Assembly: GCA_002356515.1 (NCBI GenBank)
Contig: AP017605.1
Location: forward strand, 4,473,001-4,537,000
Direction: 5' to 3'
DNA: 64,000 nucleotides
Source of the DNA: Mesorhizobium loti
GTDB lineage: Bacteria; Pseudomonadota; Alphaproteobacteria; Rhizobiales; Rhizobiaceae
The notes beneath the pieces are model-generated. The model had not been told where the DNA came from. It saw only the letters and a program-made list of their open reading frames with translations, and searched no databases. The translations under genes were made by a program, and so were the position numbers. This document shows, in pieces, positions 26,840 through 36,084 of the stretch (its first letter is position 1; the number at the start of each line of letters is the position of its first letter).

Positions 26840-27901
26840 ATGGGATACGATCGCGGCAAGCTCGACGCGTTGCGTCGCAAATATGGCGAGAGCCATGGCG
26901 GCGAGATGTTCGACCCGAAATTCCGCAAGGTCGCCGACAAGATCTTTTCCAAGTCGGGCACCAGGCTGGCGCCCTATTCCGGCATCCCGACCTTCCTCGC
27001 CGCGCCCTACCGCGAAATAGCGGCCGAAAATCCGGATTTCGGCGATTTGCAGGTAGCCATCATCGGCGTGCCGATGGATCTGGGCGTCACCAACCGGCCG
27101 GGCTCGCGCTTCGGGCCGCGGGCGCTGCGCGCCATCGAGCGCATCGGCCCCTACAATCACGTGCTGGAATGCGCGCCGACGCATGAGCTTCGCGTCGCCG
27201 ACATTGGCGACACGCCGTTCCGCAGCCGCTACCGGCTGGAAACCAGCCATGAGGACATCGAGCGCCGCACCAACCAGATCGTCGATGCCGGCGTGCTTCC
27301 CCTCTCTGTCGGCGGCGACCATTCGATCAGCCATCCGATCCTGAAGGCTGTCGGCAAGAAGGCTCCGGTCGGCCTCATCCACATCGACGCCCATTGCGAC
27401 ACCAGCGGCCTGTTCGACATGACCAAGTTCCACCACGGCGGCCCGTTCCGCAACGCGGTGCTTGACGGCGTGCTCGACCCGACGCGGACCATCCAGATCG
27501 GCATCCGCGGCTCGGCCGAATACCTCTGGGAGTTCACCTATGAGTCGGGCATGACCGTGGTGCACGCCGAAGAGGTGACCGGGATGGGCATTCCGGCCAT
27601 CATCGAGAAGGCGCGCAAGATCGTTGGCGATGGGCCGACCTACGTCTCCTTCGACATCGACAGCGTCGATCCGGCTTTCGCGCCGGGCACCGGCACGCCG
27701 GAAGTCGGCGGGCTGACCACACGTGAAGTGCTTGAGCTGCTGCGCGGCCTCAAGGGCCTCAACATTGTCGGCGGCGACGTCGTCGAGGTGGCGCCGCAAT
27801 ATGACGCCACAACCAACACCGCGCATGCCGGCGCCCAGGTGCTGTTCGAGATCCTGAGCCTGATGGTGTTCAGCCCGGCCATCACGGGCAAGGGCGCCTG
27901 A
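26840..27901 (+). CDS. Agmatinase-family ureohydrolase
   Basis: A 353-residue binuclear Mn2+ ureohydrolase. Metal ligands are visible: His161 in VGGDHSISHP, Asp183, His185 and Asp187 in HIDAHCDT, and the Asp pair in SFDIDSVDPAFAPG. It hydrolyses a guanidino group to an amine and urea. The N-terminal extension of about 65 residues is longer than in E. coli SpeB and is seen in guanidinobutyrase/guanidinopropionase-type members, so agmatine is only one possibility. ATG at 26840 has an AGGAGGA ribosome site; the frame is open upstream without similarity. It leads an operon with a polar amino-acid importer, and the urea formed could feed the urease encoded at 54-63 kb. Confidence 0.9.
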   Translation: MGYDRGKLDALRRKYGESHGGEMFDPKFRKVADKIFSKSGTRLAPYSGIPTFLAAPYREIAAENPDFGDLQVAIIGVPMDLGVTNRPGSRFGPRALRAIERIGPYNHVLECAPTHELRVADIGDTPFRSRYRLETSHEDIERRTNQIVDAGVLPLSVGGDHSISHPILKAVGKKAPVGLIHIDAHCDTSGLFDMTKFHHGGPFRNAVLDGVLDPTRTIQIGIRGSAEYLWEFTYESGMTVVHAEEVTGMGIPAIIEKARKIVGDGPTYVSFDIDSVDPAFAPGTGTPEVGGLTTREVLELLRGLKGLNIVGGDVVEVAPQYDATTNTAHAGAQVLFEILSLMVFSPAITGKGA

Positions 27902-27914
27902 CAGCTGAAACGAA

Positions 27915-27947
27915 AGGCGGCCGCCGCGCTGGAGCCGGCAGCCGCCT
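27915..27947 (+). terminator. Intra-operon hairpin without T-tract
   Basis: AGGCGGC and GCCGCCT arms enclose about 19 bases between the ureohydrolase and SBP genes. The following DNA is A-rich, not T-rich on the coding strand, so this is more likely an mRNA-stabilising or attenuating hairpin than a full terminator. Confidence 0.4.
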
Positions 27948-27981
27948 CAAACAATCAAAAGCTTCCAGAAGGGGAATACCA

Positions 27982-28791
27982 ATGACAATCCACTCGACAC
28001 TGAAATCATCCATTGCCGCCGTCCTGGTGCTCGGCGCCGCCGGCTTCGGCATCGCCACCCAGGCCGCCAATGCCGACGCGCTGGCTGACATCACCAAGGC
28101 CGGCACCATCAATGTCGGCGTCTTCGCCGACTTCCCGCCCTTCTCCTCGGCCAGTGCCGATATGAGCCTCAAGGGCTATGACATGGACGTCGCGCAATAC
28201 ATCGCCGACACGCTCAAGGTGAAGCTCAATCCCGTCGCCGTCACCGGCCAGAACCGCATCCCGTACCTGAACGACCATCGCGTCGACATTCTGATGAGCG
28301 TCGGCTACTCGAAGGAGCGCGAGCAGGTCATCGACTTCGCCGCCGCCTACGCGCCCTACTACATCGCGGTGATCGGTCCGGCGGCAATGACGGTCAAAGG
28401 CAAGGAAGACCTTGCCGACAAGTCGATCGCCGTCAATCGCGGCACGCTCGAGGACACCTCGCTCACCGAGGCCGCACCCGCCTCGGCCGACATCAAGCGC
28501 TTCGACAACTACAATTCGGTCATCCAGGCCTTCATCTCCGGCCAGACCCAACTGATGGTCGTCGGCAACGATGTCGGCGCCCAGGTGCTGGCCAAGCAGG
28601 ATGCGCTGAAGCCGGAACAAAAATTCCAGCTGCTGACCTCGCCCTCGCATATCGGCCTCAACAAGAACGAGGATGGGTTGAAGAAGGCGGTCAACGACGC
28701 CATCGCCAAGATGCTGGCCGACGGCAAGCTGGACGAAAGCTCGAAGGCCTGGCTGAAGACGCCGCTCAACCCCGACAACCTCAAGGATTGA
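27982..28791 (+). CDS. Polar amino-acid-type ABC substrate-binding protein
   Basis: A 269-residue periplasmic binding protein of the SBP_bac_3 family. A Sec signal peptide (residues 1 to about 33, ending near ATQAANADA) precedes ITKAGTINVGVFADFPPFS, the start of the two-lobe binding fold, then LKGYDMDVAQYIADTLKVKL and the DIKRFDNYNSVIQAFISGQ lobe. It should capture a cationic or polar amino acid or a guanidino compound. GGGGAATACC precedes ATG at 27982. The two permeases follow immediately. Confidence 0.92.
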   Translation: MTIHSTLKSSIAAVLVLGAAGFGIATQAANADALADITKAGTINVGVFADFPPFSSASADMSLKGYDMDVAQYIADTLKVKLNPVAVTGQNRIPYLNDHRVDILMSVGYSKEREQVIDFAAAYAPYYIAVIGPAAMTVKGKEDLADKSIAVNRGTLEDTSLTEAAPASADIKRFDNYNSVIQAFISGQTQLMVVGNDVGAQVLAKQDALKPEQKFQLLTSPSHIGLNKNEDGLKKAVNDAIAKMLADGKLDESSKAWLKTPLNPDNLKD

Positions 28792-28797
28792 GTTCCC

Positions 28798-29454
28798 GTG
28801 GCCTTTGCCTGGCTCCCGGGTGCCTTGGGCGACATCGCGCATGGTGCGGTCACGACGATCCTGCTGATCGCCGTGACCACGCTGGCCGGGACGCTGCTCA
28901 GCATCCTCGGCGCCGCCGGACGGCGAAACGGCCCCGTGCTGCTACGCCGGGCCATCGCCTGGTATGTCGAGGTGATGCGCAACACGCCGTTCCTGGTGCA
29001 GCTGTTCTTCATCTTCTTCGGCCTGCCGAGCCTCGGTATCCGGCTCGACCCCCTCCTGGCCGCCATGCTGGCGATGACGCTCAACATGGCGGCCTATACG
29101 ATCGAGATCGTCGGCGCCGGGCTTGATGCGGTGCCGGGCGGGCAGACGGAGGCAGCCCTGGCGCTGGGCTTGAGGCCCCGCCAGGTGTTCATCAAGATCG
29201 TGCTGCCGCAGGCGCTCAAGATCATCTATCCCGCTCTCACCAGCCAGATCGTCATCATGATGCTGGAATCGGCCGTTGTGTCGCAGATCGCGGTGCGCGA
29301 GCTGACCTATGAGGCCGACATGCTGCAGGCACGCACCTTCCGGTCCTTCGAGACCTATTTCGTCGTGACGCTGGTCTACCTCGCAATGTCGATGGCCTTG
29401 CGCCGGCTTCTGGTTACAGGCGGGCGCCGCGTGCTTGGAGCCGGCGTGTCATGA
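28798..29454 (+). CDS. Polar amino-acid ABC transporter permease 1
   Basis: A 218-residue HisM/HisQ-type permease. The cytoplasmic EAA motif appears as EAALALGLRPRQVFIKIVLPQA, preceded by WYVEVMRNTPFLVQLFFIFFGLP, the family hallmark. GTG at 28798 starts six bases after the SBP stop. It forms a heterodimer with the next permease (ATGA overlap at 29451-29454). Confidence 0.92.
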   Translation: MAFAWLPGALGDIAHGAVTTILLIAVTTLAGTLLSILGAAGRRNGPVLLRRAIAWYVEVMRNTPFLVQLFFIFFGLPSLGIRLDPLLAAMLAMTLNMAAYTIEIVGAGLDAVPGGQTEAALALGLRPRQVFIKIVLPQALKIIYPALTSQIVIMMLESAVVSQIAVRELTYEADMLQARTFRSFETYFVVTLVYLAMSMALRRLLVTGGRRVLGAGVS

Positions 29455-30098
29455 TCGAGTTCACGCTCTGGGACATCGTGCGCAACCTTCTGCTGGCCAC
29501 ACGCTGGACGGTGCTGTTGTCGCTGGCCGCCTTTATCGGCGGCGCGCTGGTCGGCATGGCGGTGCTGTTCTTCCGGATCTCCAAGAACAAATGGAGCCGG
29601 CGCCTTGCCTCCGGCTACATCGCCCTGTTCCAGGGGACACCGCTCCTGATGCAGCTGTTCCTGATGTTCTTCGGCCTGCCGATGCTCGGCCTGCGCATCG
29701 AGCCATGGACCGCGGCGGTGCTCGGCCTCACCTTCTTCGCCAGCGCCTATCTCGCCGAGATCTGGCGCTCCGGCGTCGATGCCTTGCCGCGCGGCCAGTG
29801 GGATGCCGGCGCCAGCCTCGGCCTGCATTATCTGCAGGAACTCAGGCTGATCATCCTGCCACAGGCGTTCTCGATCACCCGCGCGCCGACGGTCGGCTTC
29901 CTGGTGCAGCTCATCAAGTCGACGGCGCTGACCTCGATCATCGGCTTCGAGGAGCTGGTGCGGACCTCCAACGCCATCAACAACGCCACCTTCGAACCGT
30001 TCAAGGTCTATGGGCTGGTGGCGCTGATCTTCTTCCTCATGTGCTTCCCGCTGACGCAATATGCCCGTTCACTCGAACGGCGCGCGGCGACCCGCTGA
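29451..30098 (+). CDS. Polar amino-acid ABC transporter permease 2
   Basis: A 215-residue HisM/HisQ-type permease with YIALFQGTPLLMQLFLMFFGLP and the coupling motif GASLGLHYLQELRLIILPQA. Four to five membrane helices. No ATPase gene follows: after its stop at 30098 comes about 440 bases without a clear gene and then opposite-strand genes. The ATPase must be encoded elsewhere or has been lost. Confidence 0.92.
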   Translation: MIEFTLWDIVRNLLLATRWTVLLSLAAFIGGALVGMAVLFFRISKNKWSRRLASGYIALFQGTPLLMQLFLMFFGLPMLGLRIEPWTAAVLGLTFFASAYLAEIWRSGVDALPRGQWDAGASLGLHYLQELRLIILPQAFSITRAPTVGFLVQLIKSTALTSIIGFEELVRTSNAINNATFEPFKVYGLVALIFFLMCFPLTQYARSLERRAATR

Positions 30099-30542
30099 GC
30101 CACGAGGATATCGCATTGACTGGAATCGGCGGCCACTGCAAACCAGGTAGCTGTCTCCACGGTTAGGGCTCAAATGCGTTCTCTGGGTCGGAGCCGGACA
30201 TTGGCGAATGGCAGGTCCCGATCCATAGGCGAACTTCGTGAGGTCCTCACCCAACAGCGGCTTCGCGCCTCTTGTCGGCCGTTCAGAGCGGCTTACGGCA
30301 ATCCCGATAGCTGCCGTTGGAGTGGAAAGAATTATGGCCCGAAGCTTGTCGGGGATCGCGCCATGCACGTTCAGCCGCAGTCGAAGTCGTATTGAGCGTC
30401 ACAAGGATGGCGCGAAGATCGTCAGCGCTATGACATCTCGCAAGTCGGTTGGAGATTGTACGCGAGCCTTCTCAGGGCTGGGGCAGCGACATAACGCGGT
30501 GTCTCCCTTGCGGATGAGTAAGACGCTGTGCCTGATCGCCCT
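30099..30542. other. Intergenic stretch without a recognisable gene
   Basis: Between the permease stop and the phosphodiesterase stop I find only short, mutually overlapping reading frames with Arg/Ser-rich composition and no family resemblance. The stretch could be a decayed gene end or a non-coding spacer; no ABC ATPase motif (GxxGxGKST or LSGGQ) is readable in any frame. Confidence 0.6.
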
Positions 30543-31352
30543 TCAAGCAGCTTCCCACCCGCTTGGACCGTGCCGAAAGGAATAACTGGCTGAGATTTCG
30601 AACCCGGCCCTCGAAGGCTGCCAGGCTCGACATTCGACGGAGATCCTTGGGTGGTCGATGCGAATGATGTTAAACGAATTTGCAGCGTGGCGAAGCCGCG
30701 ATGAAACCGCCGTTCCCGCTTGAATTAGCAGCGCGGCATAGCCGTCGATAAGGTAACGCCTTGCGCTCGAGCCGGTGCGGTGAAGATGCTGGTGGCCAGA
30801 CAATATGATGTCTACGCCGCTGCGCGAGAAGGCATCCATTGCCAGATCCGCGCGGCCAACGATGCCTTCGTCGCTTTCCAAATCCAGCCCTTCAAAAGGA
30901 TGATGAGTGACCACTACCCGGGTAATGTCGTCGGACATATTTGAGAATTTCTCTGTCGCCGCCTCGAGCTGGCGAACATTGATCCTGCCATCCTTGATCG
31001 TCAGGGATCGTGCTGTGTTGATCCCGACGACAGCGACTTCGCTGTCGGCATAGAACGGCTCGGTGTCCGCCTCGATGTAGCGCTTGTAACGCGATAGAGG
31101 CGTCCATGCGCGCGCGAGGACATTCCAAAGCGGCACATCGTGATTGCCGGGCACTACGATGCGGGGGCCAGGAAGGGAATCAAGGAAGGCCCGCGCCTGC
31201 AGGAATTCGTCTTTCCGGGCGCGCTGCGTCAGATCCCCGGATACGACGAGCAGATCAGATTCGACGGCGCGAACCTCGGCCGCGATCGCTACCACAAGCT
31301 GGCTCTCTGTTCTTCCGAAGTGCAAATCCGAAAGGTGCACGAGGGTTTTCAC
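30543..31352 (-). CDS. Metallophosphoesterase (cyclic-nucleotide-phosphodiesterase-like)
   Basis: A 269-residue calcineurin-like phosphoesterase. The metal motifs are LVHLSDLHFG (DxH), VVSGDLTQRA (GDxxx), VVPGNHDVPLW (GNHD), VVTHHPFEG and LSGHQHLH (GHxH). It hydrolyses a phosphodiester or monoester in the cytoplasm. GTG at 31352 has a GGAG site seven bases ahead. It is the third gene of a compact trio with the diacylglycerol-kinase-like and PAP2 genes, suggesting lipid or polyprenyl phosphate turnover, though the exact substrate cannot be read. Confidence 0.88.
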   Translation of the reverse strand: MKTLVHLSDLHFGRTESQLVVAIAAEVRAVESDLLVVSGDLTQRARKDEFLQARAFLDSLPGPRIVVPGNHDVPLWNVLARAWTPLSRYKRYIEADTEPFYADSEVAVVGINTARSLTIKDGRINVRQLEAATEKFSNMSDDITRVVVTHHPFEGLDLESDEGIVGRADLAMDAFSRSGVDIILSGHQHLHRTGSSARRYLIDGYAALLIQAGTAVSSRLRHAANSFNIIRIDHPRISVECRAWQPSRAGFEISASYSFRHGPSGWEAA

Positions 31353-31367
31353 TGAGGTTCTCCGCTT

Positions 31368-32330
31368 TCAGCCACGTCCACCAGTTCTGGTCATTTTGGC
31401 AGGTGCAAGGACCTGCAAGGCCGCTGGTCGAATCTGAAAGTTCAGGGGCATGTCGATACTGACGGCTTCGCCGTCCAGGGAAACCAGCATGGCGTGGCGA
31501 TGCGATGTGATTTGGAGTGAACTAGCCCGATAGATTTCAAGATCTCGTGTGGAGTCGATCATGCCAAACGCGATTTTGAACGGAAGCAATGCCAGTCCAA
31601 ACCAGGACTGCTGCTTGACGACGTAAACGCACAGCTCTTTTGACGACAGGCTGCGGCGGCGGCCAAGATCAGCGATGTCGTAGAAATTGTTGCCAACAAA
31701 CACACAGGGCGTCCGAAGTCTTTCGCGGGTGCCCTGAGCAGCGACGTGGACAGCCTGCCACGAGGCGGATCTCAACGTTCTCATGAGAGCGGGTCCGATG
31801 GCGGCGAGCTTGCCGAACCCGCGGCGCCGCTGCTCGGCTGAACGCTTTGCAACAAAGAAGGGATAGATCCCAATCGATGAGTTGTTAAGAAAGACGCGGC
31901 CGTTGACCTCGGCGACATCGACTGCGAGAGGCTTACCTGTCGCGATTGTATCGATCGCCGCTGTGAGGTCGAGCGGCACACCCAAATCCCGGGCAAAGTG
32001 GTTTAATGTGCCGAGCGGAAGAACACCGAGCAACAGATCAGTCCCCACCAACGCCGAGGCCGCGCTGCTGAGGGTGCCGTCGCCACCGCCCACGACCAAT
32101 ATTGATCCACGACCGGACCTCGACTTGTTTTCGCTAACAAAGCGCCGAGCGAGCTCTCCAACCTCTCGTCCGTCCACCAATCGCACATCCGCCTCAATGC
32201 CACGTTCGGCGAACCCATCCCGTACGGCTCTCTCTATGTCGCCCTTGCGTGCCGCAGCGCCGGCATTTTTGTTGATGAGGGTCAGAACCTTCAAGTTTCC
32301 GGCCCCCGTTTGGGCCTTTCCTGGAACCAT
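31368..32330 (-). CDS. Diacylglycerol kinase-like lipid kinase (YegS/DagK family)
   Basis: About 320 residues with the kinase catalytic motif VVGGGDGTLSSAASAL and GVLPLGTLNHFARDLG, typical of DAGK_cat proteins related to YegS and to diacylglycerol or sphingosine kinases. The C-terminal half has the beta-rich domain with VSLDGEAVSIDMPLNF, where DGE is conserved. I use ATG at 32330; this overlaps the PAP2 gene by 40 bases, and a later start at the conserved KVLTLINKNAG is possible. It phosphorylates a lipid or small alcohol; the neighbouring PAP2 phosphatase would do the reverse. Confidence 0.87.
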   Translation of the reverse strand: MVPGKAQTGAGNLKVLTLINKNAGAAARKGDIERAVRDGFAERGIEADVRLVDGREVGELARRFVSENKSRSGRGSILVVGGGDGTLSSAASALVGTDLLLGVLPLGTLNHFARDLGVPLDLTAAIDTIATGKPLAVDVAEVNGRVFLNNSSIGIYPFFVAKRSAEQRRRGFGKLAAIGPALMRTLRSASWQAVHVAAQGTRERLRTPCVFVGNNFYDIADLGRRRSLSSKELCVYVVKQQSWFGLALLPFKIAFGMIDSTRDLEIYRASSLQITSHRHAMLVSLDGEAVSIDMPLNFQIRPAALQVLAPAKMTRTGGRG

Positions 32331-33040
32331 AACGCGACTGTCCAACACAGGATCGCCCAGCCAGAACCAATGCACCACCCGGCCAAGACATCCGTGGGAT
32401 AGTGGACCGCGAGATAGACCCGGCTTATCCCAACGGCCACCGTCAGAAACACGGCGATCGACATGAAATACGCTTTGAGACGCAGCTCCTGATTTGCGTG
32501 TGAAAGGAGTGCGCCCACGGTCAGGAACGCGATAGCCGAAAGCATTGCATGTCCACTCGGGAAGCTTGCCGTGAATACTCGCGTGACATGAGGGATCTCC
32601 GGCCTGGGCCGGTTGAAGCTCAGCTTTAGGATTGTGCCGAGCAGTTCGCCGCCAACCACCGCCACCGCCATCCAGATGGCGAGAGCCCGCTTGTGGATGA
32701 GAAGAAGATAGACAACTCCTGCCAGCAACACGAAGCTAAGAAACACCACGCTGCCGACTGAGGTCACATCCCTGGCCGCTTCCTGAAGCCATGGTGGACC
32801 TATCGGAGAGGCCGGATCGGTCGCGCGAAGAGCCGACATAATGGCAAGGTCAAATTTGGTCGTGTCGCCTTCCAGGACGTCCTCGGCGAGCACCCCGAAG
32901 CCGACAACGGGGCACGATACGAGCATCCCCGCAACAAGCCTGTTCTTGCCTTGCGCGGACGCACTGCTAATTCGGCACGGCGGGCGAGGCCGGTGACTCC
33001 CTAGGCGCCCACGCTCGGTATCTGGGACTGGTTCGTTCAA
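32291..33040 (-). CDS. PAP2-family lipid phosphatase
   Basis: A membrane phosphatase with the three PAP2 signatures: KLSFNRPRP, FPSGHAM and SRVYLAVHYPTDVLAG. Five to six helices surround the active site, which faces the periplasm in the family. It dephosphorylates phosphatidic acid, undecaprenyl diphosphate or similar. The 5' end is uncertain: TTG at 33040 gives 249 residues with a basic cytoplasmic tail, ATG at 32926 gives a shorter form starting MLVSCPVVG. It is the first gene of the trio. The N-terminal region is rich in Arg and Pro. Confidence 0.85.
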   Translation of the reverse strand: MNEPVPDTERGRLGSHRPRPPCRISSASAQGKNRLVAGMLVSCPVVGFGVLAEDVLEGDTTKFDLAIMSALRATDPASPIGPPWLQEAARDVTSVGSVVFLSFVLLAGVVYLLLIHKRALAIWMAVAVVGGELLGTILKLSFNRPRPEIPHVTRVFTASFPSGHAMLSAIAFLTVGALLSHANQELRLKAYFMSIAVFLTVAVGISRVYLAVHYPTDVLAGWCIGSGWAILCWTVALWFQERPKRGPET

Positions 33041-33270
33041 GCGCAGGACCTCGATCTATAGCCCACAACGGCTTCGCATGAACCGGGTTCCCCAATCATC
33101 AATGCGGTCCACGCCCCGGTCCATGCGTATGGCCGGCCGGCTGCATGGAGCTGAGGTCAAGATTGCGGCTGCGGGCGCACCCGGCTAGCTATTGGTCAGT
33201 CTCCGAAAAGGCTCCGTTTAACGAGATGTAACTTCAGGACATGACGACCGCAAACCGACGGCCGTTAGGT

Positions 33271-34674
33271 TCAATGCCCGAACGCCAGCTGCGGCGCGAT
33301 GCGATCCCGCCGCAGCCAGCGCGCCAGGAGCAGCGCCGCCACCACGGCCAGCCCCGTCGATAGGCCCATCCAGATGCCGACGCCGTGGAAGCCGAAATGG
33401 AAGGCGAGCAGCACGCCGAGCGGCAGGCCGACGCCCCAATAGCCGATCGCGGCGTAGATCATCGGCACCTTGGTGTCGTGCAGGCCGCGCAGCATGCCGG
33501 CGGCAACCGCCTGCGCACCGTCGAAGACTTGGAACAGGGCGGCGAAGGCCAGGAACGAGACGGCAAGCGTGATCACCCGGGCATTGGCCGGGTTGGCGAG
33601 ATCGATGAAGGCGCTGATCAGCGGATGCGGCCACAGGATCATCACCAGCCCCATCAGCGCCATGAAGGAGACGCCGAGGACAAAGGCCGTCCAGCCGGCG
33701 CGCGATACGCCTTCCGGATTGCCGGCGCCATGCGCCAGCCCGACGCGCACCGTCACCGCCTGGTTGAGGCCGAGCGGCACCATGAAGGAGATCGAGGCGA
33801 TCTGGATGGCGATCGCATGCGCGGCCAGCGAATCCGCGTCGATCAGGCCCATCAGCAGGGCAGCCGCGTTGAAGATCGTCACCTCGAAGGCGAGGATGCC
33901 GGCAATCGGCAAGCCAAGCCGCAACAGGCCCTTGAAGCGTGGCCAGTCGGACCGCCAGAAGCGGCCGAACAGGCGGTAGCGCCGGAACTTCTTCTCCAGC
34001 ATCACCACCGCAGCCATGCCGATGAACATCAGCGTGCTGGACAGCGATGTCGCAAGGCCCGAGCCGGCAATGCCCATGGCCGGGAAACCGAGATTGCCGA
34101 ACATGAACACCCAGTTGAAGACGGCGTTGCAGGCGACGGCGACGAAAACGATGATCAGCGCCCAGCCCGGCCGCTCCAGCGCCGAGATGAACGAGCGCAG
34201 CACGATATAGCCGTAGAAAGGCAGCACCGCCCATTCCAGCCAGCGCAGATAGATGCCGGCCTGGTGCGCCAGCGCGGGTTCCTGGCCCATGGCCAACAAA
34301 ATCGCCTCGCCGTGCCAAAGCACGAGCCAGATCGGGATCGAGATCAGGATCGCCAGCCACAGGCCTTGGCGCACGGTGCGGCGCAGATCGCGCACCGAAT
34401 GGCGGCGGCGGCCAAGTTCGGTGGCGATCATCGGCGATGTCGCCAGCATCAGCCCAAGGCCGAAGATCAGCGGCATGAAATAGAGGTTCGCGCCAAGCGC
34501 GCCGCTGGCCAGCGTGTCCGGCCCGAGCCTGCCCATCATCATCACGTCGGTGGCCGTCATCGCGGTCTGGCCGAGATTGGTCAGCACCATCGGCCAGGCC
34601 AACGCCAGCGTCGCCCTGATTTCCTGACGCCAAAGATTTTCCGGCGCGCGAGCGCCGGCTTCGATCGCAGACAT
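33271..34674 (-). CDS. MATE family efflux transporter (NorM-like)
   Basis: A 467-residue transporter with twelve membrane segments arranged as two halves. Conserved pieces are LAWPMVLTNLGQTAMTATDVMMMGRLGPDTLASGALG, split in the first two helices, ARWLEWAVLP-like loops and QVFDGAQAVAAGMLRGLHDTKVPM in the second half, where the acidic residues used for cation coupling lie. It exports cationic drugs in exchange for H+ or Na+. ATG at 34674 is chosen since MSAIEAG leads directly into the first amphipathic helix. It diverges from the AraC gene. Confidence 0.93.
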   Translation of the reverse strand: MSAIEAGARAPENLWRQEIRATLALAWPMVLTNLGQTAMTATDVMMMGRLGPDTLASGALGANLYFMPLIFGLGLMLATSPMIATELGRRRHSVRDLRRTVRQGLWLAILISIPIWLVLWHGEAILLAMGQEPALAHQAGIYLRWLEWAVLPFYGYIVLRSFISALERPGWALIIVFVAVACNAVFNWVFMFGNLGFPAMGIAGSGLATSLSSTLMFIGMAAVVMLEKKFRRYRLFGRFWRSDWPRFKGLLRLGLPIAGILAFEVTIFNAAALLMGLIDADSLAAHAIAIQIASISFMVPLGLNQAVTVRVGLAHGAGNPEGVSRAGWTAFVLGVSFMALMGLVMILWPHPLISAFIDLANPANARVITLAVSFLAFAALFQVFDGAQAVAAGMLRGLHDTKVPMIYAAIGYWGVGLPLGVLLAFHFGFHGVGIWMGLSTGLAVVAALLLARWLRRDRIAPQLAFGH

Positions 34675-34926
34675 TGTTCCGCTCTTTCCAGGCGCGGCAC
34701 GTCGGCAAAAGAGCCGGAAGCCGCATGACAAACGGCGAAACCTTCGGTTTCGCGGCGTTTGCGTCAGCTTTTGGACGAAACGCGACATGAAGGCAAGGGA
34801 GGAGGAGCGGGCACCGATTGAGCCAGCGCCCTTCCAGGGGGGCCGTTGCCGCGTTCCCTTGCCGGCAATGGGCTGCTACGGATTGCCTTGGAGATCGGCA
34901 GCCAGCGGACCCGCCGGGAGAAATGG

Positions 34927-35844
34927 ATGGCGTTCAGACAGCGAAAGAACACGGCCGCGATCCCGCGCACGGCGCCGGCCTTCGAACATATCGTCACCGA
35001 GGCCAGCGACAGCTTCCTGTGGCGGCTGGATGACTATCCCTGGGAGCGCAATGTCTGGAACTTCCATCCGGAATACGAGATCCATCTGCTGCGGAAATCC
35101 TCCGGCGTGGTTCTGGTCGGCGATCACATCGGCGAATTCGGGCCGGGCTATCTGACCATCGTCGGCGGCGGCCTGCCGCATGACTGGGTGACGGCGGTGC
35201 AGCCGGGCGAGTTGATCGAAGGCCGCGACATCGTCCTGCAATTCGACGCGCAGAGGTTGCGCGGCTCGGCGGGCCTGTTGCCGGAACTGCGCGAACTCGA
35301 GCCGTTCCTCGAGCGGTCGCTGCGCGGCATGGTCTTTCATGGCCGCACGGCGCTGGAAGGCGCCGAGCTGATGGAGCGGATGGGAACGGTGCATGGGCTC
35401 GCCCGCCTCTGCCTCTTCCTCGAACTGGTCGACCTCCTGGCCAGGACCGACGAATACGAGCTCCTGTCATCGCCGGATTTCTCGCCGGTCCTCGACGCCG
35501 CCTCGCTCGACATCATCCAGCGCACGCTGACCTATCTCTTCCAGCATTTCGCCGAGGATCTGAAGCTGCCTGATGTGGCCGAACGCGCCGGGATGAGCGA
35601 GAGCACATTCTCGCGCTTCTTCCAGAAGAACACCGGCAACGCCTTCAGCGACCACCTCGCCAAGCTCCGGCTCTGGCAGGCCTGCAAGCTCCTGGCCGAC
35701 ACCGATATCGCGATCACCGACATCTGTTTCCAGGTCGGTTACATGAACATCTCCAACTTCAACCGCGCCTTCCTGCGCAAGCACAAAATGACGCCGTCCT
35801 CCTATCGCAAGCTGTCGCGGCAGCGGCTGACGATGCGCGCATAA
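34927..35844 (+). CDS. AraC family regulator
   Basis: A 305-residue regulator. The N-terminal half is a cupin-like sensing domain (NFHPEYEIHLLRKSSGVVLV region); the last 100 residues carry two helix-turn-helix units, LPDVAERAGMSESTFSRFF and ITDICFQVGYMNISNFNRAF, the AraC signature. ATG at 34927 is preceded by GGGAG. It reads toward the sugar ABC operon that begins at 36085 and is the natural candidate for its activator, with a polyol or sugar as effector. Confidence 0.92.
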   Translation: MAFRQRKNTAAIPRTAPAFEHIVTEASDSFLWRLDDYPWERNVWNFHPEYEIHLLRKSSGVVLVGDHIGEFGPGYLTIVGGGLPHDWVTAVQPGELIEGRDIVLQFDAQRLRGSAGLLPELRELEPFLERSLRGMVFHGRTALEGAELMERMGTVHGLARLCLFLELVDLLARTDEYELLSSPDFSPVLDAASLDIIQRTLTYLFQHFAEDLKLPDVAERAGMSESTFSRFFQKNTGNAFSDHLAKLRLWQACKLLADTDIAITDICFQVGYMNISNFNRAFLRKHKMTPSSYRKLSRQRLTMRA

Positions 35845-36084
35845 GCACACCCTAAATCAGCGGCTTGGACAAAATCGATACTCATGTGACGGAAGCCGTG
35901 GATGGTTGCCGTATTTTGCGCTGCACAATGCATAAAAGTACATGTTTGCTGCAACGGGGCTTCTAGCTTGCCCCGGTTGAACGCCGCATTTTGGCGATGG
36001 GTGGCATGTCATTCGGGCGATGGTGAGGATCGCAGACCCCGAGGACTTCCGCTTCCTGCGAGTGTTCCTGGAGGAGAAAAATCA

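Noticed and set aside
30174..30395. Small plus-strand frame in the gap after the amino-acid permease
   Set aside because: No ribosome site, no similarity, overlaps other equally weak frames on both strands.
33385..34728. Plus-strand frame of 447 codons
   Set aside because: Antisense to the MATE transporter; His/Gln/Arg-rich composition typical of antisense frames in high-G+C DNA.
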